64,000 nt of DNA from Fontibacillus puldeungensis (GCF_042678945.1 NZ_JBHTLM010000011.1:1-64000); one strand, 5' to 3'; counted from the stretch's first letter, positions 53,218-62,120 are shown. Program-made: numbers and translations. The notes: a model not told the origin generated them from the letters alone.

Positions 53218-54093
53218 ATGGAGGAACAAGAGAAGGTTGTGCAGACGAAGGAGGAACGTCTGCCTTTGCTGCTCGGCGTCATTGGAGATCCAATTATTCA
53301 TTCCAAGTCTCCGGCTATGCACACAGCGGCTCTGAAGGCATGTGGCATAGCCGGTACGTACCTGCCGCTGCATGTCAAAGGCGAAGCCTTAAGCGATGCC
53401 GTTCAGGGTATCAAGGCGCTCGGATTTCGCGGTATTAATGTGACGGTTCCACATAAAGTGGAAGTGATGAAGTACTTGGACATCATCGACGAGGGTGCGC
53501 TGCACATCGGCGCGGTAAATACGATCGTCAACAATGGCGGTGTTCTGACCGGCTACAATACGGACGGCGTAGGCTATATCCGCTCGCTTAAAGAGGAGAC
53601 CGCCCCCGATTTGGAGGGGAAAACGGTCCTCGTGATCGGTGCAGGCGGAGCGGCCCGCGGCATTATTTATGCTCTGCTTAAAGAGAAACCCGGGCAAGTG
53701 ATTATCGCTAACCGGACCGCGGATAAAGCCCGTGAACTTGCGTCGGAATGGGCTGATCTTGGGCGCATTAACGGGTGCGAGCTGGAGAGCCTCGGCGATT
53801 TTTTGCCGAAAACGGACATCCTAATCAATACCACAAGCGTGGGAATGTATCCGCAGGTGACGAAAACTCCGATTGATCTTGGTTTCCTTCCAGAAGGGAT
53901 TGTTGTCAGCGACCTTATTTATAATCCGCTGCGAACGGAGCTGCTTCGCCAGGCCGAACTAAAAGGCTGTACGATTCATAATGGACTAGGCATGTTTATC
54001 TATCAGGGAGCATATGCATTCGAGCATTGGACCGGATGCCCTGCCCCGATTGAGGCCATGAGGGCGGCTGTTCTGGACAGCATGAGGCTGTAA
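53218..54093 (+). CDS. aroE: Shikimate dehydrogenase
   Basis: A 291-residue NADP-dependent enzyme reducing 3-dehydroshikimate to shikimate (chorismate pathway). It has the shikimate-binding VIGDPIIHSKSPAMHTAALK, the catalytic Lys in NVTVPHKVEVMK, the Asp in GYNTDGVGYIRSL, the dinucleotide loop VLVIGAGGAARGI and ANRTADKARELA, the arginine of NADP specificity. It starts 74 bp after yqeH with GGGGGAG upstream. The first 17 residues are a charged extension. Confidence 0.95.
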   Translation: MEEQEKVVQTKEERLPLLLGVIGDPIIHSKSPAMHTAALKACGIAGTYLPLHVKGEALSDAVQGIKALGFRGINVTVPHKVEVMKYLDIIDEGALHIGAVNTIVNNGGVLTGYNTDGVGYIRSLKEETAPDLEGKTVLVIGAGGAARGIIYALLKEKPGQVIIANRTADKARELASEWADLGRINGCELESLGDFLPKTDILINTTSVGMYPQVTKTPIDLGFLPEGIVVSDLIYNPLRTELLRQAELKGCTIHNGLGMFIYQGAYAFEHWTGCPAPIEAMRAAVLDSMRL

Positions 54094-54178
54094 CTAGAAT
54101 AGGGCTGCTGCTCGGCTCGGGTACAATGGATGAAGTCATAACATGTAAGATATAAACAGTAAGGGGTCTTGAAATTTT

Positions 54179-54469
54179 ATGTTAACTGGAAAACAAAAAC
54201 GTCATTTGCGCAGCTTAGCGCACAGTCTGCAGCCGATCTTTCAGGTTGGAAAAGGCGGCACCAATGAACAAATGATTCGTCAGATTTCCGAGGCGCTGGA
54301 GCGCAGAGAGCTGATCAAAGTATCCATTTTGAACAATAATTTGGACGATCCAAAGGAAATAGCCGAGGAACTGGCAGAAGGTGCCGAAGCCGAGATGGTT
54401 CAGCTCATCGGTAGAACGATTGTTCTTTACAAAGAATCGCGCGAATACAAGCAAATCGAGCTGCCTTAG
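54179..54469 (+). CDS. yhbY: YhbY-family RNA-binding protein (CRS1-YhbY domain)
   Basis: A 96-residue protein that is a single CRM domain: MLTGKQKRHLRSLAHSLQPI, FQVGKGGTNEQMIRQISEAL with the GKGG-type loop, RRELIKVSILNN and QLIGRTIVLYKES. It is associated with ribosome precursors. An AAGGGG lies upstream. Called yqeI in Bacillus; same position in the operon. Confidence 0.93.
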   Translation: MLTGKQKRHLRSLAHSLQPIFQVGKGGTNEQMIRQISEALERRELIKVSILNNNLDDPKEIAEELAEGAEAEMVQLIGRTIVLYKESREYKQIELP

Positions 54470-54491
54470 GTTTGATGGGAGGAAGCGGGAG

Positions 54492-55085
54492 ATGAAGAAA
54501 ATCGGAATTATGGGCGGAGCATTCGATCCGATCCATCTCGGTCATCTTCTGGCGGCGGAGGCCGCCAGGGAGCAGTATCACCTGGAAGAGGTGTGGTTCA
54601 TGCCTTCCCATATCCCTCCGCACAAGCATCAAGCCGGGGTTAGTGGAGAACAGCGGCTTGAGATGGTTAAAGCCGCCATCCAAAGCAATACCGACTTCAA
54701 GCCGCTGGACATTGAACTGCAGCGGGGCGGGGTTTCGTATACGGTAGATACTATTCGGGAAATCCGATCGATCCATCCCGATTTGGAGCTGTATTTCATC
54801 ATCGGGGCGGATATGGTGAACTACCTTCCCAAATGGGAAGGGATTGAGGATTTGGCCGGGATGGTTCGTTTTATCGGGCTGCAGCGGCCCGGCAGTTTTC
54901 TGGAGCTCGACGCTTTGCCGCCATTTATCCAGGAATCGGTTTTACTTGCGGAAATGCCGCTGGTTGATATTTCGTCCAGCCTGATTCGAAGCCGTCTTCT
55001 AGCTGGACAATCGGTACGGTATATGGTGCCCGACCCCGTGTACGAATACATGATTAGGAGTGGATTGTATGGGATACACGCGTGA
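54492..55085 (+). CDS. nadD: Nicotinate-nucleotide adenylyltransferase
   Basis: A 197-residue nucleotidyltransferase making nicotinic acid adenine dinucleotide in NAD synthesis. It has IMGGAFDPIHLGHLLAAEAA (the HxGH motif), WFMPSHIPPHK, the middle FIIGADMVNYLPKWEG and the late ISSSLIRSRL, which aligns with the ISSTxIR motif. ATG 54492 is chosen; the frame is open far upstream over yhbY. It overlaps yqeK by 17 bp. Confidence 0.95.
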   Translation: MKKIGIMGGAFDPIHLGHLLAAEAAREQYHLEEVWFMPSHIPPHKHQAGVSGEQRLEMVKAAIQSNTDFKPLDIELQRGGVSYTVDTIREIRSIHPDLELYFIIGADMVNYLPKWEGIEDLAGMVRFIGLQRPGSFLELDALPPFIQESVLLAEMPLVDISSSLIRSRLLAGQSVRYMVPDPVYEYMIRSGLYGIHA

Positions 55086-55641
55086 GGAACTTATGGCCGC
55101 CATTTCGGCCGGTATGCCCGCAAAGCGGTGGCAGCATGTAGAAGGAGTCATGGAGAGTGCTGTTATTCTGGCCAAGCGTTATGGGGGAGATCCCGAAAAA
55201 GCTGATCTTGCAGCGCTGCTGCATGATTTGGCCAAGTTCTGGCCGATTGATGAACAGGAGGCCATTATTCGAGATAACGACTTGAATACCGAGCTGTTGG
55301 CCTATGATAAGCAGCTGCTCCATGCCGAGGTTGGCGCTTTTATCGCCCGCTGGGATTACGGGGTGGGGGATCAGGAAGTGCTTGATGCCGTCCGCTACCA
55401 TACGTCCGGGCGCATTGGGATGACGCTGTTGGATAAGATCGTATGTCTGGCAGACTACATCGAGCCGGGGCGAAATTTCCCTGGAGTCGAGAGGATCCGG
55501 GAGCTGGCCGAGACCAGTCTTGACGATGCGCTTATCGCCGGGTTTGACTCGACCATTAGCTTTTTGCTGGAGAAACACAAGGTCATATTTCCAATGACAG
55601 TACTGGCTCGAAATGACCTTATCCAAAATAAGACGGAATAA
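55069..55641 (+). CDS. yqeK: HD-domain hydrolase YqeK (symmetrical Ap4A hydrolase type)
   Basis: A 190-residue HD-domain phosphohydrolase. Metal ligands: His in KRWQHVEGVM, HD in LAALLHDLAKFWP, HAEVGAF, the YHTSGR histidine and Asp in IVCLADYIEPGR. Proteins of this family split Ap4A to ADP. The ATG at 55069 has AGGAG 8 bases upstream, inside nadD; GTG 55060 is an alternative. Confidence 0.93.
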   Translation: MGYTREELMAAISAGMPAKRWQHVEGVMESAVILAKRYGGDPEKADLAALLHDLAKFWPIDEQEAIIRDNDLNTELLAYDKQLLHAEVGAFIARWDYGVGDQEVLDAVRYHTSGRIGMTLLDKIVCLADYIEPGRNFPGVERIRELAETSLDDALIAGFDSTISFLLEKHKVIFPMTVLARNDLIQNKTE

Positions 55642-55683
55642 AGTTTATTACTATTAAAAGGACTATTTTAGGAGGCTGAATGA

Positions 55684-56031
55684 ATGGCGGTAACATCCAA
55701 TGAATTAATGAATATGGCGGTTCAAGCCGCTGATGATAAAAAAGCGATGAATATCGTAGCGCTCGACTTGAAGGGCATCTCGCTGATCGCCGATTATTTT
55801 GTCATCTGCCACGGGAACTCGGACACCCAGGTACAGGCGATTGCTACGGAGATTCGCAAGCGGGCTCATGAGGCCGGAGCGCATGTCCGCGGTTTGGAAG
55901 GGATGGATTCCGCCCGTTGGGTACTGATGGACCTTGGCGATGTCGTCGTCCACATTTTCCACCGCGATGAACGCGAGTATTACAATATCGAACGGCTGTG
56001 GTCCGACGCCAAAATTGTGGAGACGGTATGA
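55684..56031 (+). CDS. rsfS: Ribosomal silencing factor RsfS
   Basis: A 115-residue RsfS/Iojap protein that binds ribosomal protein uL14 and blocks subunit joining when nutrients are scarce. Signs: MNIVALDLKGISLIADYFVI, CHGNSDTQVQAIATEI, GLEGMDSARWVLMDLGDVVV and the end HIFHRDEREYYNIERLWSDA. AGGAGG upstream of ATG. Called yqeL in Bacillus. Confidence 0.95.
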   Translation: MAVTSNELMNMAVQAADDKKAMNIVALDLKGISLIADYFVICHGNSDTQVQAIATEIRKRAHEAGAHVRGLEGMDSARWVLMDLGDVVVHIFHRDEREYYNIERLWSDAKIVETV

Positions 56032-56954
56032 GCTTAATAGCGGGTACTATTGTCTCTTTACCGATCGACCGCGAGGTGTCTCCGTACGGCTATTTTCTCA
56101 GTGGGGGCGAGCAGGATGTGCTGCTTCATTACTCCGAGCTAACGCGGAAAGTGAAGCCGGGTGAAGCTGTAGAGGTGTTCTTGTTCTATGATACCGAAGA
56201 CCGGTTAGCGGCTACGATGAAGAAGCCGTATTTGACGCTTGGAGAGCTGGCCCTACTCGAGGTTGCCGACGTCCATCCACGGCTCGGCTGTTTTTTGGAA
56301 ATGGGCCTGGGACGACAGCTTCTACTACCTATTCGGGAATTGCCTGAGCTAAAGGAACTCCATCCGCAGGTAGGCGATCATGTATATGTCATTATGGAGC
56401 ATGATAAGCAAGGGCGGCTTAAAGCCAAACTCGCCGGTGAGCAGGAGCTTGCCCCGCTTGCCTTCCACGCGCCTTCGTCATGGAACAACCAGTGGCTGGA
56501 GGCTATTGTGTACAAGCCGCTGCAAATGGGTACGTTCGTCATTGTACAAGGCGGCGTTTTAGGCTTTGGCGCCATCGGCATGATTCATGCTACGGAACGC
56601 CATCGGCTGCTCAGACTTGGGGAGCAGATTAGTGTTCGGGTCGCTCACGTCCGCGAAGACGGACGCGTTAACCTGGCGATGGCCCCACGTAAAGAGATCG
56701 GTATGGGCGAGGATGCTGAACGCATATACGCCTATTTGACAAGCCGGTCCGGAGGCGGGATGCCTTACTCTGACGCAACACCGCCCGATTTGATCAAGCA
56801 GCGGTTCGGCATCAGTAAGGCTGCGTTCAAGCGGGCGCTCGGGAAATTGATGAAGGAAGGCAAGGTTGAGCAGAAGGAGAACTGGACTTATTTGGTTCAG
56901 CCAGCAGATGAGGCCGTCAATAAGCAGGCGGATACCGATCAGGATAAGAAGTAG
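56028..56954 (+). CDS. S1-domain RNA-binding protein (CvfB/YitL-like)
   Basis: A 308-residue protein with consecutive S1-like beta-barrels and a C-terminal winged helix. The first S1 is at about 3-60 (GYFLSGGEQDVLLHYSELTR), others at about 65-135 and 145-225 (VRVAHVREDGRVNLAMAP), and the winged helix at about 230-290 (IKQRFGISKAAFKRALGKLM). This is the layout of CvfB. ATG 56028 overlaps the rsfS stop. In Bacillus subtilis cvfB (yitL) lies elsewhere; here it is inserted between rsfS and yqeM and translationally coupled. Confidence 0.9.
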   Translation: MSLIAGTIVSLPIDREVSPYGYFLSGGEQDVLLHYSELTRKVKPGEAVEVFLFYDTEDRLAATMKKPYLTLGELALLEVADVHPRLGCFLEMGLGRQLLLPIRELPELKELHPQVGDHVYVIMEHDKQGRLKAKLAGEQELAPLAFHAPSSWNNQWLEAIVYKPLQMGTFVIVQGGVLGFGAIGMIHATERHRLLRLGEQISVRVAHVREDGRVNLAMAPRKEIGMGEDAERIYAYLTSRSGGGMPYSDATPPDLIKQRFGISKAAFKRALGKLMKEGKVEQKENWTYLVQPADEAVNKQADTDQDKK

Positions 56955-56998
56955 GATGAAGATCGATAGCTTTACAAAAGAAAGAACGGTGACCAAGC

Positions 56999-57772
56999 AT
57001 GGCTTCATATCGAAAATTCGCCTATGTTTATGATGAATTGATGGAGGATATGCCTTACCCGGATTGGATCCGATTTGCCCGGACGGCTTGGGAACGGTGT
57101 GGGATGCCGAGGACGGTTGTAGATCTCGGCTGCGGAACGGGAAGCATTGCAATTCCGCTCGTTAATTCCGGTTTTGAAGTAACGGGAATCGACCTGTCAG
57201 CCGATATGTTGTCGGTGGCCCGTCGCAAAATGGAGAGCACGCCGCAAGGTGTCCGCTTGTTTCGTGAGGGCAGCGTCAGATGGGTTCAACAGGACATGAG
57301 AGAATGGAATACGCCAGAGCCGGTCGATTCTGTCATCTCATTTTGCGATTGCTTGAATTATTTACTGGAGGAAGAGGACTTGGTCCGGACCTTCCGCCGT
57401 ACATACGAAGGCTTAAAGCCCGGCGGATCGTTTTTGTTTGACGTGCACCACCCAAACACATTGATTCGGTACGAAGAGGAGCAGCCCTTTATTTGGGACG
57501 ATCTGAACGTCTCCTATATGTGGACCTGTGAACGGGACGCTTACCGCAACGAAATTGAACATCATCTTACGATTTTTGCGCGTGAAGAGGAAAGTGGCCC
57601 TGGCCTTTACCGACGTTTTGAGGAGACGCATGTACAGCGGGCCTATGATCCAAAATGGATGAAAAGCGAGCTGCTTAAATGCGGCTTCAAAGATGTGACC
57701 TGCTATGCCGATTTCGAATGGGTAGAGGCGGAAGATGATGCGGCGCGCCTGTTTTTTGTCGCCATCAAATAA
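56999..57772 (+). CDS. yqeM: SAM-dependent methyltransferase YqeM
   Basis: A 257-residue class I methyltransferase. Motif I is VVDLGCGTGSIAIPLVNSGF, motif II ITGIDLSADMLSVARRK-like (TGIDLSADML), then QDMREW and SVISFCDCLNYLLEEED. The start YRKFAYVYDELMEDMPYPDW is typical of YqeM. Substrate unknown. It is the last gene of the yqe operon and is followed by a terminator. Confidence 0.92.
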   Translation: MASYRKFAYVYDELMEDMPYPDWIRFARTAWERCGMPRTVVDLGCGTGSIAIPLVNSGFEVTGIDLSADMLSVARRKMESTPQGVRLFREGSVRWVQQDMREWNTPEPVDSVISFCDCLNYLLEEEDLVRTFRRTYEGLKPGGSFLFDVHHPNTLIRYEEEQPFIWDDLNVSYMWTCERDAYRNEIEHHLTIFAREEESGPGLYRRFEETHVQRAYDPKWMKSELLKCGFKDVTCYADFEWVEAEDDAARLFFVAIK

Positions 57773-57789
57773 CAGTAGACATGGATAAC

Positions 57790-57843
57790 AGAGCCTCCCA
57801 ACGTTGATGCCGAAATTCCGGCGGTTTGGCGGGGCTCTTTTTA
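57790..57843. terminator. Terminator between convergent yqeM and the HAD gene
   Basis: AGAGCC (57790-57795) pairs with GGCTCT (57833-57838) with further inner pairing (CCG/CGG), then a T-run on the plus strand. Confidence 0.8.
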
Positions 57844-57857
57844 CCATATTAACGGCA

Positions 57858-58550
57858 TTACAAAATGAACGTTTTGATTTGCTGCAGGCGATGAATCTCA
57901 TACGTGGGACGGATCTCGGGTGGGTTCGGTAGATGCCGTGGATTAAACCAGCAGGTATCGATGCCGTAATCGATTCCGCCCTTCATATCGGAGGTTAGGG
58001 AATCACCGACAATCAGCACCTCTGCCTTATCCGGGGTACCTAACTTGGCAAATGCATAATCAAATATACCAGGGTGGGGCTTTTGATAGCCCGTGTCCTC
58101 GGAGACGATGATCTCCGTAAAAAATTCCGCCAAATCCGACCTGGCGATGCGGTTCATTTGCACTTTTTTAATCCCATTGGTAATGATACTCAGCTCTATG
58201 CCCGAATCCTTGAGATATTTGCAAATGTCATAGGCTCCCTCAACGAGAAACGCGGCTTCCCCTAGAAAATTCAAATAGCATTCGCTGAAAAAATGGACAT
58301 CGGACTTTATAGGTAAGCTGAGCTCATGAATCAGTCTGGAAAACCTTTCTGTACGCAGCGTATCAAGTTTAATTTTTCTTTGCTCAAAATCATCCCAGAG
58401 CTGTTGATTGATCACTCTGTAGGCTTGCACGACTTCGTCTGTGCAGTTGATTCCTTCTTGCTTAAGGGCCCGGGCCAAGGCATAGCCTTCACCTTGGGAA
58501 TAGTCAAAAAGCGTATCGTCTGCATCAAATAAAATATATGAATACCGCAA
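57858..58550 (-). CDS. HAD-family hydrolase, YjjG/YfnB-like nucleotidase
   Basis: A 230-residue HAD hydrolase of the YjjG type (5'-nucleotidase acting on pyrimidine nucleotides in E. coli). Motif I ILFDADDTLFDYSQGE, motif II LSIITNGIKKVQMNR, the motif III Lys in TGYQKPHPGIFDYAF and motif IV VLIVGDSLTSDMKGG. TTG start at 58550 after AGGAGGGG. Single gene, convergent with the yqe operon. Confidence 0.9.
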   Translation of the reverse strand: MRYSYILFDADDTLFDYSQGEGYALARALKQEGINCTDEVVQAYRVINQQLWDDFEQRKIKLDTLRTERFSRLIHELSLPIKSDVHFFSECYLNFLGEAAFLVEGAYDICKYLKDSGIELSIITNGIKKVQMNRIARSDLAEFFTEIIVSEDTGYQKPHPGIFDYAFAKLGTPDKAEVLIVGDSLTSDMKGGIDYGIDTCWFNPRHLPNPPEIRPTYEIHRLQQIKTFIL

Positions 58551-58721
58551 ATGAACCCCTCCTGTTTGTTAACTAGGTACTATTTTAGCATGACAACGCT
58601 CTAAAGAGCCTGAATATGGGAAATGCATACAGCAAAAAATTGAATAGTTATTGGGGCTATAATTCAGTATAATTTTAATGAACCAATCGAATGAACTCTG
58701 TCAGAGAGGATTAACGACATA

Positions 58722-60428
58722 ATGAATGTAGCTGTCAACAAACCTATGAAAACATATCAACGTTCCAAGTCATCCCCTCCCCCAGTTCGTATTTTTTCGC
58801 TTGGCGGGATTGGTGAAATCGGCAAAAATATGTATGGTGTCGAATATAAAGATGAAATCATACTGATCGATGCCGGCTTGAAGTTTCCAGATTCCAGGCT
58901 GTCTGGTATCGACTGCATTATTCCAGATATACGTTATTTGATAGATAACAAGCACAAGTTAAAAGGCCTTTTCCTTACACACGGACATGAGGATCATATC
59001 GGGGCTATTCCTTTCGTACTGAGACAGCTGTCAATTCCGATTTATGGCGGACCGCTTACGATCGGTTTGGTGAAAGCGAAGCTCGAGGAATATAGGATGC
59101 TGGGGCAGGCGGAACTGCATGTGTTTCACGAGAACGACCGGTACGCTTTTAAGCATCTGGCTGTTCATTTCTTCCGGACGACGCACAGCATTCCAGATGC
59201 CTTTGGAATCGTCGTCGATACTCCGTACGGACCAGTGGTCCATACGGGAGATTTCAAATTTGATTTTACACCGGAGGACCGCCCGGCCGACTTGTTCAAA
59301 ATGGCTTCCATCGGCGGGGAAGGCGTACTTGCCCTGCTAGCCGATAGCACAAATAGTGAAAAAGAAGGCTTTACCCCTTCCGAGCGCCGGGTTGGCGACG
59401 CGATTCTTGAGTCGTTCCGAGGCTGCAGAGGGCGGATTCTGTTTGCCACGTTTGCGTCTAACGTTCATCGGCTTCAGCAGGTGGTGGAAGCTGCAGCTGT
59501 ATGCAATCGCAAAATCGCTGTTATTGGGCGTAGTATGGAGCGGGTGTTTACGATCGGTCAGGAGCTTGGCTATATTCGTATCCCGGAGGGAATGCGCATT
59601 GACGTCAAGCATATCGACCGATACGAGGATCAGCAGGTTCTAATTGTATGCACCGGCAGCCAGGGTGAGCCAAATGCTGCTCTAAGCCGGATTGCTTCGG
59701 GCGCGCATCGTCACGTGCAGGTGTACCCTGGGGATACTGTCATCTATTCCTCCTCACCGATTCCGGGCAACTCGCAAAACATTAACCGCAGCATCGATAT
59801 GCTGCTTCGGGCTGGAGCGAATGTCATTTATGGCTCTATCTTTGATATTCATACATCCGGGCACGGCTGTCGTGAAGACTTGAAGCTGATGCTCAGCTTT
59901 ATTCGGCCTAAATTTTTTGTTCCGATTCATGGGGAATACCGCATGCTGCTTAGTCATCGAGATTTGGCCATGCAGATCGGCATTCCCGAAGAGCGTGTGT
60001 TTGTGCTGAATATCGGTGAAACGCTGTCGGTATACCGAAATCGGGCCAAACGCGGCAGAACCGTCCTGGCCGGGGAAGTATTCATTAGCAACGGTGAGAT
60101 GCGGATCAATGAAGACGAGCTCCTGGCCGAGCGTATGGAACTCGCCCAGGAGGGCATCGTTATCGTTGTGATGACAGTGGATCGTCTCACGGGGCAAATT
60201 TTAGCCGGACCGGACATCGTTACGCGAGGGTTCGTTTATATGCAGGATGCCCGGCCACTGCTTCGCCGTGGAGAAACCTCGCTGCGGCGGAGCCTAAATC
60301 GACTCAGCGAGAGAAAAGCCTATGATCATGAGGGTTGGCTGCGAATGACGCACCAGGTGTTGCGGAAATTTTTTATCAAAGAGGTTGGCAGAACCCCTCA
60401 TATCATGCCTTCTATCTTGGAAGTCTAG
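58722..60428 (+). CDS. Ribonuclease J
   Basis: A 568-residue metallo-beta-lactamase/beta-CASP ribonuclease. Metal site: LFLTHGHEDHIGAIPFVLRQ, then TTHSIPDAFG, VVHTGDFKFD and the beta-CASP region LFATFASNVHRLQQ; motif C is FFVPIHGEYRML. The C-terminal dimer domain is present to IMPSILEV. The fold and length fit RNase J1/J2; which paralogue this is cannot be decided here. An AGAGGA ribosome site precedes ATG 58722, and TATAAT boxes lie about 55 bp upstream. Confidence 0.93.
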   Translation: MNVAVNKPMKTYQRSKSSPPPVRIFSLGGIGEIGKNMYGVEYKDEIILIDAGLKFPDSRLSGIDCIIPDIRYLIDNKHKLKGLFLTHGHEDHIGAIPFVLRQLSIPIYGGPLTIGLVKAKLEEYRMLGQAELHVFHENDRYAFKHLAVHFFRTTHSIPDAFGIVVDTPYGPVVHTGDFKFDFTPEDRPADLFKMASIGGEGVLALLADSTNSEKEGFTPSERRVGDAILESFRGCRGRILFATFASNVHRLQQVVEAAAVCNRKIAVIGRSMERVFTIGQELGYIRIPEGMRIDVKHIDRYEDQQVLIVCTGSQGEPNAALSRIASGAHRHVQVYPGDTVIYSSSPIPGNSQNINRSIDMLLRAGANVIYGSIFDIHTSGHGCREDLKLMLSFIRPKFFVPIHGEYRMLLSHRDLAMQIGIPEERVFVLNIGETLSVYRNRAKRGRTVLAGEVFISNGEMRINEDELLAERMELAQEGIVIVVMTVDRLTGQILAGPDIVTRGFVYMQDARPLLRRGETSLRRSLNRLSERKAYDHEGWLRMTHQVLRKFFIKEVGRTPHIMPSILEV

Positions 60429-60446
60429 CTTCCAGGAAAAACCTAG

Positions 60447-60479
60447 GGAACTATCCGCTCATACGGAAGTTCCTTTTTT
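60447..60479 (+). terminator. Terminator of the RNase J gene
   Basis: GGAACT (60447-60452) pairs with AGTTCC (60468-60473), with CCG/CGG inside, then TTTTTT. Confidence 0.85.
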
Positions 60480-60481
60480 AA

Positions 60482-60510
60482 TTGACCGTCTGTTCATATT
60501 TACGTATAAT
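60482..60510 (+). promoter_or_regulatory. Sigma-A-type promoter of the receptor gene
   Basis: TTGACC (60482-60487) and TATAAT (60505-60510) are separated by 17 bp, with the receptor ATG 42 bp after the -10. It directly follows the RNase J terminator, so the receptor-peptide pair is its own transcription unit. Confidence 0.75.
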
Positions 60511-60551
60511 GTGTAAAAATATAGAAGAAAACTGGCGGAGGAGGGGATAGA

Positions 60552-61919
60552 ATGACGAAAGAACCCACGATTCGTTCCGTGATCAGCCATCAATTAACAA
60601 GAAAAGGCTACTCATTGCACAGTTTTTCACATCGTTCGGGAATCAATCGAGGAACGCTCAGCGCCATTTTAAACGGCAATCCTCCCAAACCGATTTCTAT
60701 TGGACAACTCGATCTTATGACGGAAGCTTTGGAGCAGCCACTCGGTCATTATTACTCTCTTTATATTGACGAGTGCGTAGATTCCGATCATCCGAACCGG
60801 CGCCGGCTCCGGTCATTTTTACTGCGCTGCGCGGAAATCAATGAGCTTGGGTGTATTCAGGAGGTGCTAGCCCGGCTCGTTGAAGATTTGACTTATATCC
60901 CGACGATCTTTTCGATCGGCGAGGAGCTGTATGCGGCGGGGAGGAAGGAAGCTTCAAAACTTTTTTATCAATGCGTATGTGAAAATGAAAAATATCAACA
61001 TTCCGAAAGGCTGGCGATCAGCCAGTACCGATTGTTTCGGCTATCCCTTGGCGACGATGCGGAAGTGAACCTGCGAGCGGCGACCTTGTTTGAGCCGTAT
61101 CGGAACCGGTTGCCGGAGGATTTAGGGTTGGACGGGCTGCTGCATTTGGCGAATGTATATTATACCCTGCAAAAGTGGAAGTACGTTGAGGTTTTTGCTG
61201 ATGAATTGCGAGCTCTTGCACAAAGAGTGTACCAAAATGAAAAGCAAATGCATGCGCAGCATTTTTTCCAAAATTTAAGGACAGACCGGCATCTTGTGGT
61301 GTACTACGGACAAGGTTATTTGATCAAAGGTTCTGCACTGGAGCATCAGGGAAAATACGCTGAGGCCCTAGAATATGTTTCAGGGTATGTGGACTTAAGC
61401 TGGTTTGAGGGTTTAAACGATATCGGCCTGAAGGAAGTAACGAAGTTTAGAACATGGGCTCGGGCCAACAGATGCAACCTTGAAATATTAAGCGGCAATA
61501 AGGCGATTTTGCCGGAGTACATGGAGCTGCTCAAGGACAATCCGTGGGAAGTTCTCCCCAGTCTGCGGATTATTGTAAAGGCGGCGAATATTAACGGTTT
61601 TTTCATTGATGAGGTATTGAATAAGTTCCCCGTGAATACGGATTTATATAGCCAGCATAACAATTTTTATGAATCCAACATCAATAAGGATAGGTACTTG
61701 GACTTAAATTACCAGTTGGCCATTTATTATTTTAGAAAAAAGGATATTATGGAAGGTTTGGAGAAATTGATATGCGCCCTGAAGTATGCAGTTGTTCTCA
61801 ATAACAAGGAGCATTTCATGCAGATGGTTCCTCTATTTGAGCAGCACAGGGCTTCTGCAACGAGAGAACAATTGAAAGAGTACGAATTATTGATGGAGGG
61901 GGTATTAAAGGATGCGTAA
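60552..61919 (+). CDS. XRE-type HTH/TPR peptide receptor, AloR/AimR-like
   Basis: A 455-residue regulator. Residues about 5-65 are an XRE helix-turn-helix (LTRKGYSLHSFSHRSGINRG, then TLSAILNG). Residues about 75-450 are helical and fit tetratricopeptide-type repeats (SKLFYQCVCENEKYQHSERL; LEHQGKYAEALEYVSGYVDL; KEDIMEGLEKL-like end). This is the design of peptide receptors of the Rap/PlcR/AimR group. The gene overlaps a small secreted-peptide gene by 8 bp. In Paenibacillus polymyxa such pairs have been described as Alo (AimR-like) systems. ATG 60552 has GGAGGAGGGG upstream. Confidence 0.88.
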   Translation: MTKEPTIRSVISHQLTRKGYSLHSFSHRSGINRGTLSAILNGNPPKPISIGQLDLMTEALEQPLGHYYSLYIDECVDSDHPNRRRLRSFLLRCAEINELGCIQEVLARLVEDLTYIPTIFSIGEELYAAGRKEASKLFYQCVCENEKYQHSERLAISQYRLFRLSLGDDAEVNLRAATLFEPYRNRLPEDLGLDGLLHLANVYYTLQKWKYVEVFADELRALAQRVYQNEKQMHAQHFFQNLRTDRHLVVYYGQGYLIKGSALEHQGKYAEALEYVSGYVDLSWFEGLNDIGLKEVTKFRTWARANRCNLEILSGNKAILPEYMELLKDNPWEVLPSLRIIVKAANINGFFIDEVLNKFPVNTDLYSQHNNFYESNINKDRYLDLNYQLAIYYFRKKDIMEGLEKLICALKYAVVLNNKEHFMQMVPLFEQHRASATREQLKEYELLMEGVLKDA

Positions 61920-62043
61920 ATGGATTTTGGCGTTCATGCTGGTCGTAAGTATAGGAGCTGGACTGTTTGGCGGCATCAATTATAGCGGCTCCATCAGCCA
62001 TAGCGGCGGCATCACTACATACGAGAACGGGGTAGGGGGTTAA
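61912..62043 (+). CDS. Secreted signalling pro-peptide, AloP-like
   Basis: A 43-residue peptide from ATG 61912, which overlaps the receptor stop; GGAGGGGG lies about 9 bases upstream. The N-terminus is a signal sequence: two basic residues, then WILAFMLVVSIGAGLFG. The exported tail contains NYSGSISHSGG and then ITTYENGVGG. As I recall, the mature Alo13 signal of P. polymyxa is the hexapeptide SHGRGG from inside its precursor; SHSGG-I lies at the matching place here. The mature peptide would be made by export and trimming, then re-imported by an oligopeptide permease. The exact mature form is inferred. Confidence 0.82.
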   Translation: MRKWILAFMLVVSIGAGLFGGINYSGSISHSGGITTYENGVGG

Positions 62044-62072
62044 AACCAACTTACTTTGGAAGATTTGAGCTG

Positions 62073-62120
62073 AGCTGATCTGTACAAGAAAGTCTCTTGT
62101 GCACATCGGCTTTTTATTTT
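62073..62120 (+). terminator. Terminator of the receptor-peptide pair
   Basis: A 17-bp stem beginning AGCTGATCTGTACAAGA, with one mismatch and two G-T pairs to its 3' arm at 62095-62111, loop AGTC-like, then TTTTTATTTT. Confidence 0.88.

Noticed and set aside
60552..62043. Phage arbitrium system
   Set aside because: The receptor and peptide resemble AimR/AimP, but no phage gene is near and the context is chromosomal, so an Alo-type system is the better call.
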